From Pseudogulbenkiania ferrooxidans 2002 (lineage in GTDB: Bacteria > Pseudomonadota > Gammaproteobacteria > Burkholderiales > Chromobacteriaceae), in NCBI RefSeq assembly GCF_000174355.1, contig NZ_ACIS01000001.1:494910-558909 (forward strand): a stretch of DNA of 64,000 bases. Direction: 5' to 3'. Below the pieces are notes generated by a model. The model saw nothing but the letters and a program-made list of their open reading frames with translations. It was not told where the DNA came from and did not search any database. The translations under genes and the position numbers were made by a program. Below, one piece after another: positions 17,827 to 26,525 of this stretch. Numbering within the stretch: position 1 is the first letter of the stretch; each line of letters opens with the position of its first letter.

Positions 17827-18654
17827 TCAGTGCTCGTCGGGCGCGCGGTAGCTGACCTGGTAGCGGGCGAACAGCCGGGCCAGCTCGCCCGACTGGCGCA
17901 GCTCGGTGACGATGTCGCTCGTCGCCCAGGCCAGGTCGCGCAGGCTTTCCTTGGTGGCCATGCCGACCTCCCAGCGGGCCTTGATCAGGCCGGGCGCCTG
18001 CGGCTGGCCGAGGCGCCACTCGCCGCGCGGCAATCCCCATTCCAGTTCGCTCTGGGTACCGTACACCGCGCCGGCCTTGTCCTCGCGCAGCGCGGCCACC
18101 GCGCCCTGGGCACTGGGGTAGTGCTGCAGCTGGCTGCGCAGCCGGCCGCCCTGCAACGAAGACAGGTAGAGGTCGGCCAGGCTGTCGTTTTCCACCGCTA
18201 TGCTGTCCTGGCCGATCTGCAGGGTGGAACCGGGGACGTTGCCCCCGGCCCAGGCGAGGTTTTCGCTGTAGTAGGCGCTGAACAGGTAGGCGTTGTCGTT
18301 GCGGCGCGCCAGTTCGGGGTCGAACGGCACGTGCAGCATCAGGTCGGCGGTGCCGCCGCCGAGGTAGTGGCCCTTCCACACGGCGTTGCGCAGGTCGCCG
18401 TCGACGTCGTCGGCCGGGGTGATCGGCATGAAGTTGACCGCCAGGCCGAGCTTCTTGCCGATGGCGCGCGCCAGATCGACGTCGATGCCGGTGAGTTCGC
18501 CGTCCTTGACGAAGGAGAACGGCGGGAAGTCGCGGTACACCGCCACCCTGAGCACTCCGCCCGCGCGGATATCGTCCAGATTGGCGGCGCGGGCCTGCTG
18601 CGTCAGCAGCAGCGGGGCCACGAGCAGAGCGGTCAGAAAATGGCGGCGGTTCAT
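17827..18654 (-). CDS. Quinoprotein dehydrogenase-associated periplasmic binding protein
   Basis: The 275-residue protein has a signal peptide (MNRRHFLTALLVAPLLLTQQARA) and the fold of family 3 solute-binding proteins (VLRVAVYRDFPPFSFVKDGELTGIDVDLARAIGKKLG). Relatives (XoxJ/MxaJ-like) sit beside methanol and ethanol dehydrogenases and probably help assemble or activate the enzyme rather than import a solute. No permease or ATPase adjoins it. AGGAA precedes the ATG. It begins 4 nt after the pedF stop. Confidence 0.85.
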   Translation of the reverse strand: MNRRHFLTALLVAPLLLTQQARAANLDDIRAGGVLRVAVYRDFPPFSFVKDGELTGIDVDLARAIGKKLGLAVNFMPITPADDVDGDLRNAVWKGHYLGGGTADLMLHVPFDPELARRNDNAYLFSAYYSENLAWAGGNVPGSTLQIGQDSIAVENDSLADLYLSSLQGGRLRSQLQHYPSAQGAVAALREDKAGAVYGTQSELEWGLPRGEWRLGQPQAPGLIKARWEVGMATKESLRDLAWATSDIVTELRQSGELARLFARYQVSYRAPDEH

Positions 18655-18658
18655 GATG

Positions 18659-19084
18659 TCATTCCTGATGCACGGTATCGAGCCAGGAGCGGATGGCCCA
18701 GGCGGCTTCCTGCGACAGGATGCCCTCGAACGGCGGCATGTAGGTCACGCCGTTGCGGATCGAGCCGTGGCGGATGCGGCCCTGGAACACCGCGTCGCCT
18801 TCTTCGCCGGCGGGCAGCTGGCGCAGGTCCGGCGCGATGCCGCCGGAGATGGCGTCGATGCCGTGGCAGCGCGCGCAGTTCTGGGCGAAGGCGGAATGCC
18901 CGATGCGGATGGCGTCGGCATCACCGCGGTAGGGGTTGCTGTCCAGCCATTCGCTGCCGAGCTTCTTCAGATTGCCGGTGTCCACCGGTTGCGGGGTGAC
19001 GTTGCCGTGACCGTAAGCGGTACCGAGGAGGGTGAGACTACCGGCGAGGGCCAGCGTCAGCATGCGGAGGGTGGCGGGTTTCAT
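18659..19084 (-). CDS. pedF: Cytochrome c-550 PedF
   Basis: A 141-residue periplasmic cytochrome with signal peptide (to about residue 25) and one heme site, Cys70-Ala-Arg-Cys73-His74. The Met in YMPPFEG near residue 115 is the likely sixth ligand. The match to PedF comes from the HGNVTPQPVDT N-terminus and its place among PQQ genes. It would take electrons from the quinoprotein dehydrogenase. It overlaps the DUF779 gene by 4 nt. Confidence 0.88.
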   Translation of the reverse strand: MKPATLRMLTLALAGSLTLLGTAYGHGNVTPQPVDTGNLKKLGSEWLDSNPYRGDADAIRIGHSAFAQNCARCHGIDAISGGIAPDLRQLPAGEEGDAVFQGRIRHGSIRNGVTYMPPFEGILSQEAAWAIRSWLDTVHQE

Positions 19085-19470
19085 GTCGTGCTTCCTTGCT
19101 CTGGTGGTGAAGAACTATTCGCCAGCTCGGCCAATTCGGCCTCGCTGAACAGGCGCGAGCGGGTGATGAAACGTACCCCTTCGGGTGCCTCCACCGAAAA
19201 ACTCGAGCCGCGACCGGGAACCAGGTCGATGGTCAGGTGAGTGTGCTGCCAGTACTCGTACTGAAAAGCGCTCATGTAGAACGGCACGCCGGCGATCTCG
19301 CCGAGGTGGACGTCCTGGGCGCCGAGATGAAAATCGCCCTGCGGGTAGCACATCGGGGCGCTGCCGTCGCAGCAGCCACCGGACTGGTGGAACAGCAGGG
19401 GGCCGTGCCGCTCGGTCAGTTTGCTGACCATGGCGGCCGCGGCGGGGGTGATGTCAACGCGATTGACCAT
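19081..19470 (-). CDS. DUF779 domain-containing protein
   Basis: A 129-residue protein of unknown biochemical function, with the conserved GGCCDGSAPMCY motif (residues about 31-42), whose Cys cluster suggests metal binding, and a Trp/His-rich strand YEYWQHTHLTID. The family regularly accompanies acetaldehyde dehydrogenases, as here where the dehydrogenase is immediately upstream in the same operon. AGGAA lies before the ATG at 19468-19470. Confidence 0.85.
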   Translation of the reverse strand: MVNRVDITPAAAAMVSKLTERHGPLLFHQSGGCCDGSAPMCYPQGDFHLGAQDVHLGEIAGVPFYMSAFQYEYWQHTHLTIDLVPGRGSSFSVEAPEGVRFITRSRLFSEAELAELANSSSPPEQGSTT

Positions 19471-19639
19471 GGTATTCCTCGCGCTGGGCGGCATGGCTGC
19501 CGCCCCGCAGGTTTGATGCCCAAGAAGAGGAATCCCCGTCATGGGCAGGCCGAGGTCGAAGCGGGAAGCTGCGCGGAGAGGGTGGCCGCGAGCACCGCCA
19601 CGTCGAGATCGGCCTGCCATGCAGGAAGATGCCCTATTC

Positions 19640-21160
19640 TCAGAAGAAGCCCAGTGCGTTCGGGCTGTAGCTCACCAACAGGTTCTTGGTTTGCTGGTAG
19701 TGGTCGAGCATCATCTTGTGGGTTTCACGACCGATACCGGACTTCTTGTAGCCGCCGAACGCGGCGTGCGCCGGGTACAAGTGGTAGCAGTTGGTCCAGA
19801 CGCGGCCGGCCTTGATCTCGCGACCCATGCGGTAGGCCAGCGAGCCGTCGCGCGTCCACACCCCGGCGCCCAGGCCGAAGGAGGTGTCGTTGGCGATCTG
19901 CAGCGCTTCTTCCTTGTTCTTGAAGGTGGTAACCGCGACCACCGGGCCGAAGATTTCTTCCTGGAACACGCGCATCTTGTTGTGGCCGGCGAGGATGGTC
20001 GGCTCGACGTAGTAGCCGCCGGCCAGATCGCCGCCCAGCTGGGCACGCTGGCCGCCGGCCAGCACTTGGGCGCCTTCCTGGCGACCGATGTCGATGTAGG
20101 ACAGGATCTTGTCGAGTTGCTCGGACGAAGCCTGGGCACCGATCATGGTGCTCATGTCGTACGGGTTGCCCTGCTTGATGGCCTTGACGCGGGCCACGGC
20201 GCGCTCGATGAAGGCGTCGTAGATCGATTCCTGGATCAGGGCGCGGCTCGGGCAGGTGCACACTTCACCCTGGTTCAGGGCGAACATGGCGAAGCCTTCC
20301 AGCGCCTTGTCGAAGAAGGCGTCGTCGGCGCTCATCACGTCTTCGAAGAAGATGTTGGGGGACTTGCCGCCCAGTTCCAGCGTCACCGGAATGATGTTCT
20401 CGGAGGCGTACTGCATAATCAGGCGGCCGGTGCTGGTTTCACCGGTGAAGGCCACCTTGTTGATGCGGGTGTTGGTGGCGAGCGGCTTGCCGGCTTCCAG
20501 GCCGAAACCGTTGACGACGTTGAGCACGCCCGGCGGCAAGAGGTCGCCGATCAGGTCCATCAGCACCATGATCGCCATCGGGGTCTGCTCGGCCGGCTTC
20601 AGCACCACGCAGTTACCGGCGGCCAGCGCCGGGGCGAGTTTCCAGGCCGCCATCAGCAGCGGGAAGTTCCACGGGATGATCTGGCCCACGACGCCCAGCG
20701 GCTCGTGGAAGTGGTAGGCGACGGTGTTGTCGTCGATCTCGCCGATCGAGCCTTCCTGGGCACGGACGCAGCCGGCGAAGTAGCGGAAGTGGTCGACGGC
20801 GAGCGGGATGTCGGCAGCGTTGGTTTCACGCAGCGGCTTGCCGTTGTCGGCGGTTTCCACGGCGGCGATGAAGGATTGGTACTGCTCCATGCGGTCGGCG
20901 ATGCGCAGCAGGGTGTTGGAGCGCTCGGTCGGGGAGGTGCGGGCCCAGCGGTCGAAGGCGGCGTGGGCGGCATCGAGTGCGAGTTCAACGTCTTCGGCGG
21001 TGGAGCGGGCGACTTCGCACAGCGGCTGGCCGGTGATAGGGCTCAGGTTGGTGAAGTACTGGCCACGCACCGGGGCGACCCACTTGCCGTTGATGAAGTT
21101 ATCGTATTGGCTGCGCAGCGGGATGGTGTTCTGGATCGAGTTCAGGGTCTGTTGCAACAT
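19640..21160 (-). CDS. exaC: NAD-dependent aldehyde dehydrogenase (ExaC type)
   Basis: The 506-residue enzyme oxidises acetaldehyde or similar aldehydes produced by the alcohol dehydrogenase. Visible are the NAD-binding [23 protein letters not shown], the catalytic Glu motif LELGGKSPN, and the active-site Cys in [15 protein letters not shown]. The second Cys after the nucleophile is typical of the ExaC/AcoD group. GGAGG precedes the ATG at 21158-21160. A regulon palindrome lies about 97 bp upstream. Cytoplasmic, no signal. Confidence 0.94.
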   Translation of the reverse strand: MLQQTLNSIQNTIPLRSQYDNFINGKWVAPVRGQYFTNLSPITGQPLCEVARSTAEDVELALDAAHAAFDRWARTSPTERSNTLLRIADRMEQYQSFIAAVETADNGKPLRETNAADIPLAVDHFRYFAGCVRAQEGSIGEIDDNTVAYHFHEPLGVVGQIIPWNFPLLMAAWKLAPALAAGNCVVLKPAEQTPMAIMVLMDLIGDLLPPGVLNVVNGFGLEAGKPLATNTRINKVAFTGETSTGRLIMQYASENIIPVTLELGGKSPNIFFEDVMSADDAFFDKALEGFAMFALNQGEVCTCPSRALIQESIYDAFIERAVARVKAIKQGNPYDMSTMIGAQASSEQLDKILSYIDIGRQEGAQVLAGGQRAQLGGDLAGGYYVEPTILAGHNKMRVFQEEIFGPVVAVTTFKNKEEALQIANDTSFGLGAGVWTRDGSLAYRMGREIKAGRVWTNCYHLYPAHAAFGGYKKSGIGRETHKMMLDHYQQTKNLLVSYSPNALGFF

Positions 21161-21251
21161 GACGTTCCTCCGGTTTGGTGAGACGCTGGTCTGTTGGGTG
21201 TACAGCCTAGCAGTGGTTTCATTGTGCGAATCGGAGGGGCATTCAGCCATT

Positions 21252-21263
21252 CGACTTTGGTCG
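21252..21263 (-). promoter_or_regulatory. PQQ-regulon palindrome upstream of exaC
   Basis: CGACTTTGGTCG, read leftwards CGACCAAAGTCG followed by AATGG, shares TGCGAC and AAGTCGAATGG flanks with the sites upstream of exaA and the ped operon. Its centre is 97 bp from the start codon. A weak -10 (CACAAT, complement of 21221-21226) would place the site near -44. Confidence 0.55.
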
Positions 21264-21327
21264 CAGAGGGGGGAGGGGGCGAGATGGGCCGTGGTGTATG
21301 GGGCTGGAGCCAGGCCTGGAAAAGCGG

Positions 21328-21339
21328 CTTCGGCCAACC
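21328..21339 (-). repeat. Uptake-like 12-mer (intergenic)
   Basis: An exact copy on the minus strand, upstream of exaC, in context AGGTTGGCCGAAGCCGC. Confidence 0.6.
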
Positions 21340-21591
21340 TGTTGTGTTTGCCGATCTCTTCGCGTGGACGTCGCACTGCCCGTGCGGGTAGTTGGAGGCG
21401 TGGGGTTGGCCGGTCCCGCCCGAGGCGAGCGGATGGGGCGCATCGGCTAGTTTTGGGCACTGAAGGAGGCTGGAGAGTGTGTGGGGGCCGGTTCCGCCCG
21501 GCGGACGGGAAGGGGAAGTTTGCGTCGCCAAACTCCCCCTTCACCCCCAAAGGCGAGCCCACCGCCGCTTGATCCCGTCTGGCTGGAGGCC

Positions 21592-21665
21592 GGCGAGGCG
21601 CGGCGGAAACTAGCCGGGCGCTAACGTCGCCCGGCGTCGGACAGCCCGCCGCTTAAAACCTCGCC
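21592..21665. repeat. Nested hairpin, unit 1
   Basis: Outer stem GGCGAGG/CCTCGCC (21592-21598, 21659-21665), middle stem GCGGCGG/CCGCCGC (21600-21606, 21646-21652), inner stem GCCGGGCG/CGCCCGGC (21613-21620, 21628-21635), apical loop CTAACGT. All pairs are Watson-Crick. Confidence 0.7.
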
Positions 21666-21953
21666 ATCCACCATCCAGGCGGCGCGGCAGAAGGGCCGAT
21701 GGGGCACATCGGTCATGTCTTGGCTTTGGGGATAACAGGTGAAGGAGAAGACGGGGATATCCTCTGCTGTGTTGGCCGAAGGCATTGTCTGTAGCTCTTC
21801 AATCAACCCTGCCGGAACCCCTCCAGGGTTGCCTTTTCACCGATTCACCGATCCAAATCAGCTCGGCCAATGCGTCAGTAGTGGGTCCCCCTTCCCGTCC
21901 GCCGGGCGGAACCGGCAAGCCCCCCGCCGCTGGTATCCGTCGGGCTGGCGGCT

Positions 21954-22026
21954 GGCGAGGCGCCGTGCAAACTCGCCGTTCGCTAACGACGAACGGCTCA
22001 GACAGCGCACGGCTTAAAACCTCGCC
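21954..22026. repeat. Nested hairpin, unit 2
   Basis: Same architecture as unit 1 with compensatory changes: outer GGCGAGG/CCTCGCC, middle GCCGTGC/GCACGGC (21962-21968, 22007-22013), inner GCCGTTCG/CGAACGGC (21975-21982, 21990-21997), loop CTAACGA. Confidence 0.7.
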
Positions 22027-22154
22027 ATCCCCCATCCCGCCGGCGCGGCAGGAAGGGCGGATGGGGACATCGGTCATGTCTTGGATTTGAAGAAAACAGG
22101 CAAAGGGGAGACGGGATGTCCTCTGCGGCGTGGTCGAAATCATTGTTTGTAGCT

Positions 22155-22166
22155 CTTCGGCCAACC
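22155..22166 (-). repeat. Uptake-like 12-mer (end of repeat unit 2)
   Basis: An exact minus-strand copy at the right end of unit 2, in context AAGGTTGGCCGAAGAGC. Confidence 0.6.
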
Positions 22167-22266
22167 TTGACGGGACCTGCCCCCGGTTGTGTTATTGCCA
22201 CTCCAAAGCGACAGGCTTAGTGCGCCAGTAGCGGCCCCCCCTTCTGCCGTGCCGATGGGTGGGCAT

Positions 22267-22340
22267 GGCAAGGTCTTAAGCGGCTGGCAGTTCGACGCCG
22301 GGCGACGTTAGCGCCCGGCTAGTTCCAGCCGCGCCTTGCC
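22267..22340. repeat. Nested hairpin, unit 3 (inverted)
   Basis: Outer GGCAAGG/CCTTGCC, middle GCGGCTG/CAGCCGC (22280-22286, 22326-22332), inner GCCGGGCG/CGCCCGGC (22297-22304, 22312-22319), loop ACGTTAG, the complement of the unit 1 loop. The outer and middle stems again differ from unit 1 at paired positions. Confidence 0.7.
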
Positions 22341-22657
22341 ATGACCGGGCCCCGGCGGGATCACACGGCGGGCGGGGGTCGCCTTTGGGGGTGTAGGGGG
22401 AATTTGGCGACGCAAATTTCCCCTTCCCGTTCGCCGGGCGGAACCGGCAAACCCCACACCTCCCCCAACCCAGACTGGTAAGCAACAACTCGGGCAAGGA
22501 GACCTGGTGGAACCGGCACCCACACTCGCCAACGACATCGGAAGAAACAATCGGATGGCTGAAGCAGGCAGTATCAGCCCCACACACACGCACCAGCGCT
22601 TTAGAAAAAGCCTACATAGGCCACGAAGCCGCCCTTCGGTAACGGGCACCGCCCCCC

Positions 22658-25228
22658 TCACTCCCCCGCCGGCTGCGTCAGATGCGCCAGCAGCGTCCTC
22701 AAGCGCGCCGGCCGCACCGGCTTGCCCAGCCAGGCCCAGCCGCCGGCTTCCGCCTCCTGCCGTACCTCGTCGCTGCGGTCGGCCGTGATCAGCGCCGCCG
22801 GCACCGCGCGGCCCAGGTGCTGGCATACGGCGCGGATCGCCTCGATGCCGGTGGCGCCGTGGTCGAGATGGTAGTCGGCGAGGATCGCGTCCGGTTGCAC
22901 CGCCTCGCGTTTGAGCAGTTCGATCGCCTCGCTCGCCGAGGCCGCCGCCAGAGGACGGTAGCGCCAGTCGGCGAGCAGCGTGCTCATGCCCTCGAGGATG
23001 CTGGTTTCGTTGTCGATCAGCAGGATGGTGGCGCCCTGGCGCTGCGCCGGGGCCGCCAGGGCCGGCGGCGGGTCCGGTTGCGGCGCCGGGCCGACCGCGT
23101 CGGCCTCGCCGTAGGGCACCACCACGCCGAACAAGGAACCGCGTCCGAAGCGCGAGCGCACCACCAGGCGGTGGTCGAGCCGGCGCGCCAGGCGGCTGAC
23201 GATGGCGAGCCCGAGGCCCATGCCTTTCGGACACAGGCTGTGGTGTTCGGGCAGGCGCTGGAATTCGTGGAACACCAGGGCGAGCTTGTCGGACGGGATG
23301 CCGAGCCCCTGGTCCCACACCCCGATCAGGAGGCCGTCCGGCTGGCGCCGGCAGCCCAGCAGGATGCCGCCTTCGCGGGTGTAGCGGATGGCGTTGGAGA
23401 GGAAGTTGCGGAGCACCCGTCCCAGCAGCACCCAGTCGCTGTGGATGATGGCCGGGCTGGAGTGCAGCTGCAGCCGCAGCGACTTGGCCTCGGCCAGCGG
23501 CGCGAACTCCTCGGCCACCTGTTCCAGCAGTTGTGCCACCGGGAAGTGGCGCGGTTCGGCCTCGACCGCGCCGGCGTCCAGCCGCGAGATTTCCAGCAGG
23601 GTGTTGATCAGGTCGTCCACCGACTCCAGCGCCGTGCCGGTCTTGTCCACCAGCGGGCGCACCGACGGCGCCAGCTCCTGCCCGGCCAGCGCGGCGAGGA
23701 ACAGCCGCGCCGCGTTCAGGGGCTGCAGCAGGTCGTGACTGGCGGCGGCGAAGAAGCGCGTCTTGCTCTGCTGCGCGTCCTCGATGGCACGGATCGCCTC
23801 GCGCAGCCGGCCGTTGGCCACGGACAGTTCCTCGGTGCGCTCCGCCACGCGCACTTCCAGCTGTTCCTTGGCCTGCTGCAGCGCCTCGGCGGCGCGCCGG
23901 CTCTCGGTGATGTCCTGGATCAGCGCGAAGAACCCCAGCACGCTGCCGTCGCCGGCGAAGTGCGGGATGAAGGTGGCGCGCGCGAACTCGATGTGCTGGC
24001 GCGGCGCCGGCAGCTCCAGTTCGAACACCGAGGCCTGCCCCGACAGCGCCAGCTCGACGAAATGCTTGCGGTCGTCGAACAGCTGGGCGCCGAGTACTTC
24101 GCGCATCGAGCGGCCGTTGATCTCGGACTGCGGCACGCCGAACCAGCTCTCGTAGCCCTTGTTGGTGAAGCGGTAGATCTGCTGGTTGTCGACGTAGGCG
24201 ATCAGCGCCGGCATGGCGTCGGTGATCAGGCGCATCTTGGCTTCGCTGTCGCGCAGCGCCTGTTCGGCCGCCTTGCGCTCGCTGATGTCGGTGTAGCTCA
24301 TCACGAAGCCGCCGCCCTGCATCGGGTTGTACTGGACCTCCAGTGTCAGGCCCTGCGGCGTGGTGTATTCCAGCGTGCCGCCCAGCGGGCAGCAGCGCGA
24401 CCACTCCGCCAGGTGCACGCCGCCGCCCTCGTCGAGCTGCGCCAGCGCCGGCTGGGTCAGCTCGACGAAGCGCGGGTTCCACTCCATCAGGCGGCCGTCG
24501 CGGTCGAACACCGCCAAGCCCTGGCGGATGCTGTTCATGGTGGCGTGCAGCAGCTGCGAATGCGCCGCGAGGTCGCGCTCGCGCAGCAGCATTTCCTGGC
24601 GCTTGATCTCGGTGATGTCGGTGTAGATCGCCACCCGGCCGCCGCCGGCGATGGCGCGCTCGCTGACGCGCTGCCAGCTGCCGTCGCTCATCGCCAGGAT
24701 CAGGCTGTCCTGCGGCGCCTGCTGCACCGCCAGGCGTTGGGCGATCCAGTCCTCCGGGTCGGCCTCGGCGTCGCGGATCAGGTGCGCCGCCACCGCGGCG
24801 CGGATCAGGGTCTCGAACGGCAGGCCGGGGGCGATGATCGGGCGCAGCGCCGGGAACATCTCGCCGAACTTGCGGTTGCAGTGGATCAGCCGGTTGTCGC
24901 TGTCCCACAGCGCGAAGCCGTCGGCGATGGTCTCCACCGCCACGTTGAGCTGGTTCTTGGCCAGCTCGGCGGCGAGCTTGGCCTCCTGCAGCGCGAAGTT
25001 GGACGCCTCGAGGTCGGCCATGGCCTTCTCCAGGGCGCGGGTGCGCTCCTGGATGCGGGTCTCCAGCTCGGCGGCGACTTGGAAGAAGGTGAAGGAGTTG
25101 CCGTTGTCGGCCAGTCCCTGCTCGACGCGGCGCATCAGCGCCTCGTTGATCTTGCGCAACTTGGCGTTTTCCAGTTCCAGCGCGTAGAGCCGCTCGGCGC
25201 CGTTGGACCTCGGTGCCATCTCACTCAT
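22658..25228 (-). CDS. PAS-domain hybrid histidine kinase (NahK/ErcS'-like)
   Basis: The protein, about 856 residues, has an N-terminal coiled coil, three PAS-like domains between about residues 80 and 430, a second coiled coil, an H-box (AAASHDLLQPLNAARLFL), an ATPase domain (N-box NFLSNAIRY, G-box KGMGLGLAIV) and a C-terminal receiver with phospho-Asp in AILADYHLDHG. No transmembrane segment is visible. The upstream FIST protein overlaps it (ATGAGTGA), the arrangement of NosP and NahK in Pseudomonas, which also lies beside exa/pqq genes. Start codons at 25240 or 25228 are both possible. Confidence 0.85.
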   Translation of the reverse strand: MSEMAPRSNGAERLYALELENAKLRKINEALMRRVEQGLADNGNSFTFFQVAAELETRIQERTRALEKAMADLEASNFALQEAKLAAELAKNQLNVAVETIADGFALWDSDNRLIHCNRKFGEMFPALRPIIAPGLPFETLIRAAVAAHLIRDAEADPEDWIAQRLAVQQAPQDSLILAMSDGSWQRVSERAIAGGGRVAIYTDITEIKRQEMLLRERDLAAHSQLLHATMNSIRQGLAVFDRDGRLMEWNPRFVELTQPALAQLDEGGGVHLAEWSRCCPLGGTLEYTTPQGLTLEVQYNPMQGGGFVMSYTDISERKAAEQALRDSEAKMRLITDAMPALIAYVDNQQIYRFTNKGYESWFGVPQSEINGRSMREVLGAQLFDDRKHFVELALSGQASVFELELPAPRQHIEFARATFIPHFAGDGSVLGFFALIQDITESRRAAEALQQAKEQLEVRVAERTEELSVANGRLREAIRAIEDAQQSKTRFFAAASHDLLQPLNAARLFLAALAGQELAPSVRPLVDKTGTALESVDDLINTLLEISRLDAGAVEAEPRHFPVAQLLEQVAEEFAPLAEAKSLRLQLHSSPAIIHSDWVLLGRVLRNFLSNAIRYTREGGILLGCRRQPDGLLIGVWDQGLGIPSDKLALVFHEFQRLPEHHSLCPKGMGLGLAIVSRLARRLDHRLVVRSRFGRGSLFGVVVPYGEADAVGPAPQPDPPPALAAPAQRQGATILLIDNETSILEGMSTLLADWRYRPLAAASASEAIELLKREAVQPDAILADYHLDHGATGIEAIRAVCQHLGRAVPAALITADRSDEVRQEAEAGGWAWLGKPVRPARLRTLLAHLTQPAGE

Positions 25229-26378
25229 GTTGCGTGCCATAGCCGATGGCGATGCCGGTGAAGGTCTGGTTGACGTGCATCGCCTGGTATTGTTCGCCGT
25301 AGGTGGAGAAGCCCACCACCGAGTTCGCCGCGAGCAGGCGGGAGAGACGGGCGATGGCGTCGGAGTGCAGCAGCGGCAGGGTGCGCAGGATGCAGTCGAA
25401 GCCCAGCACGATCTGGAACTCGCCGAGCCGGCTGCGCAGGTCGCGGAAGGTGCGCGCCAGGTTGTCGACGATGTCGGTGGCGCGCGTGCCGGACAGCACG
25501 ATGCCCTCGTCGATGGCGCAGAAGAAGCTCAGGCTCAGATCGGGGTTGATGCGCTGGATCGAGCGCACGTAGGGCACGCCGCCGACGTTGAGCACCAGGG
25601 GGTGCGCGGCGAACGACAGCGGGGTGAGGCGCTCGGGCGACACGCCCAACAGCCGCGCGTATTCGGCGGCGGCCGGCTCGGCGTTGATCTCGGTCACCAG
25701 GCGCGCTTCGGCGTCGGCCTCGGTCACCACCACGCGCTCGCCGCTGCGGATGGCGTGCTCCGACTTGAACACCTCGAACGGGTGCGGCGTGGCGATCAGC
25801 ACCAGCGCCGCGCTGTCGCTGACGAACTGGCCGTCCACCAGGATGTGGGTGCGCTCGAAGCGCATGTTGTCGCCGGCCGAGCCGCCGCAGATCGGAATGT
25901 CGCCCAGCGCGCGCGCCAGCCGTCCGGCGAGCTGTTCCTCGCGCGCCGACAGGCCGTCCACCAGCAGCAGAGCGAAGGCATGGCGCTCCAGCGGAAAGCC
26001 GGCTTTCTGGCCGAGCGAATAGCGCGCGCTCATCACCGTGCCCAGCGCGTCGGACAGGTCGAAGCGGGGCAGGTCGCCGATGGCCTGCACCTCGACGAAG
26101 AAATCCGGTTCGGCAAAGCTCACGCCGACGATGGAGTGGCAGCGATAGCCGTCCGGGCTGATCTCGCCGGCGGTGGTACAGCCCACCACCGGGATGTCGC
26201 CGAAGCGGCGCGTCAGCGCGGCGGCCAGTTTGTCGAGCTGGTAGTCGGGGGCGACGAACAGCAGCACCAGCGAGCAGTCGGGCTGCCACAGCTGCTGGTA
26301 GAGTTCGTCGGCGACCTGATCGGGGTCGGCGCTGTAACCATGGCCGCGTCGCACCCGGGAAGGCGGATTGAAACCCAT
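25221..26378 (-). CDS. FIST N- and C-domain signal sensor (NosP-like)
   Basis: The 385-residue cytoplasmic protein has a FIST N domain (VVGCTTAGEISPDGY near residue 75, GGSAGDNMRFERTHILVDG near 175) and a FIST C domain (LGFDCILRTLPLLH and VVGFSTYGEQY near the end). FIST proteins are sensory; the NosP subgroup binds heme and senses nitric oxide, passing the signal to NahK. Its overlap with the hybrid kinase supports that pairing, but heme binding cannot be read from sequence. GGAG precedes the ATG at 26376-26378. Confidence 0.85.
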   Translation of the reverse strand: MGFNPPSRVRRGHGYSADPDQVADELYQQLWQPDCSLVLLFVAPDYQLDKLAAALTRRFGDIPVVGCTTAGEISPDGYRCHSIVGVSFAEPDFFVEVQAIGDLPRFDLSDALGTVMSARYSLGQKAGFPLERHAFALLLVDGLSAREEQLAGRLARALGDIPICGGSAGDNMRFERTHILVDGQFVSDSAALVLIATPHPFEVFKSEHAIRSGERVVVTEADAEARLVTEINAEPAAAEYARLLGVSPERLTPLSFAAHPLVLNVGGVPYVRSIQRINPDLSLSFFCAIDEGIVLSGTRATDIVDNLARTFRDLRSRLGEFQIVLGFDCILRTLPLLHSDAIARLSRLLAANSVVGFSTYGEQYQAMHVNQTFTGIAIGYGTQHE

Positions 26379-26459
26379 TTGTCTCCACTCTGCTTTGTAG
26401 TCGTGATGACGTCTCTGCGGACGTTCGCACCTCATCTTGAACCTTCGCCGCGTAAAACG

Positions 26460-26469
26460 AAAGTCGAAT
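26460..26469 (+). promoter_or_regulatory. Half-site of the PQQ-regulon palindrome
   Basis: AAAGTCGAAT matches the conserved right half of the exaA and ped sites, in the orientation of the CXXCW gene whose start is 66 bp away. The left half does not match, so binding is uncertain. Confidence 0.3.
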
Positions 26470-26470
26470 A

Positions 26471-26486
26471 GCGCGCGCGCGCGCGC
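26471..26486. repeat. (GC)8 dinucleotide tract
   Basis: Eight GC repeats between the divergent FIST and CXXCW genes. Alternating GC can adopt Z-DNA and is prone to slippage; here it lies 40-55 bp before the CXXCW start codon, in its promoter region. Confidence 0.7.
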
Positions 26487-26525
26487 CGCGCCATGCTGCA
26501 GTGTACCGTCTGCCGGAGAGCTGCC

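Larger units (their letters stand above)
21486..22460. repeat. Cluster of three related structured repeat units
   Basis: Between exaC and the kinase gene, about 975 bp consist mainly of diverged copies of one element: unit 1 at about 21486-21830, unit 2 at about 21885-22175 in the same orientation, unit 3 at about 22225-22455 inverted. Each has a three-stem nested hairpin. Units 1 and 3 also share a second hairpin (21517-21534 and 22401-22418) with conserved 6-nt loop. No convincing gene lies inside; short frames reading leftwards through units 1 and 2 look alike but differ by out-of-frame indels. Confidence 0.7.

Noticed and set aside
16082..18379. A single 765-codon leftward frame over the metallohydrolase and its upstream genes
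   Set aside because: Only the last 319 codons encode a recognisable protein with a signal peptide; the rest is an out-of-frame reading of the SoxYZ-like and binding-protein genes.
21486..22460. Integron attC sites or a CRISPR array
   Set aside because: The hairpins lack the GTTRRRY/RYYYAAC ends of attC, there is no integron integrase, and copies are few, diverged and differently oriented, unlike CRISPR repeats.
22682..25261. An 859-codon open frame antisense to the hybrid kinase
   Set aside because: Shadow of the kinase codon bias; the kinase has all expected motifs and the antisense frame has none.
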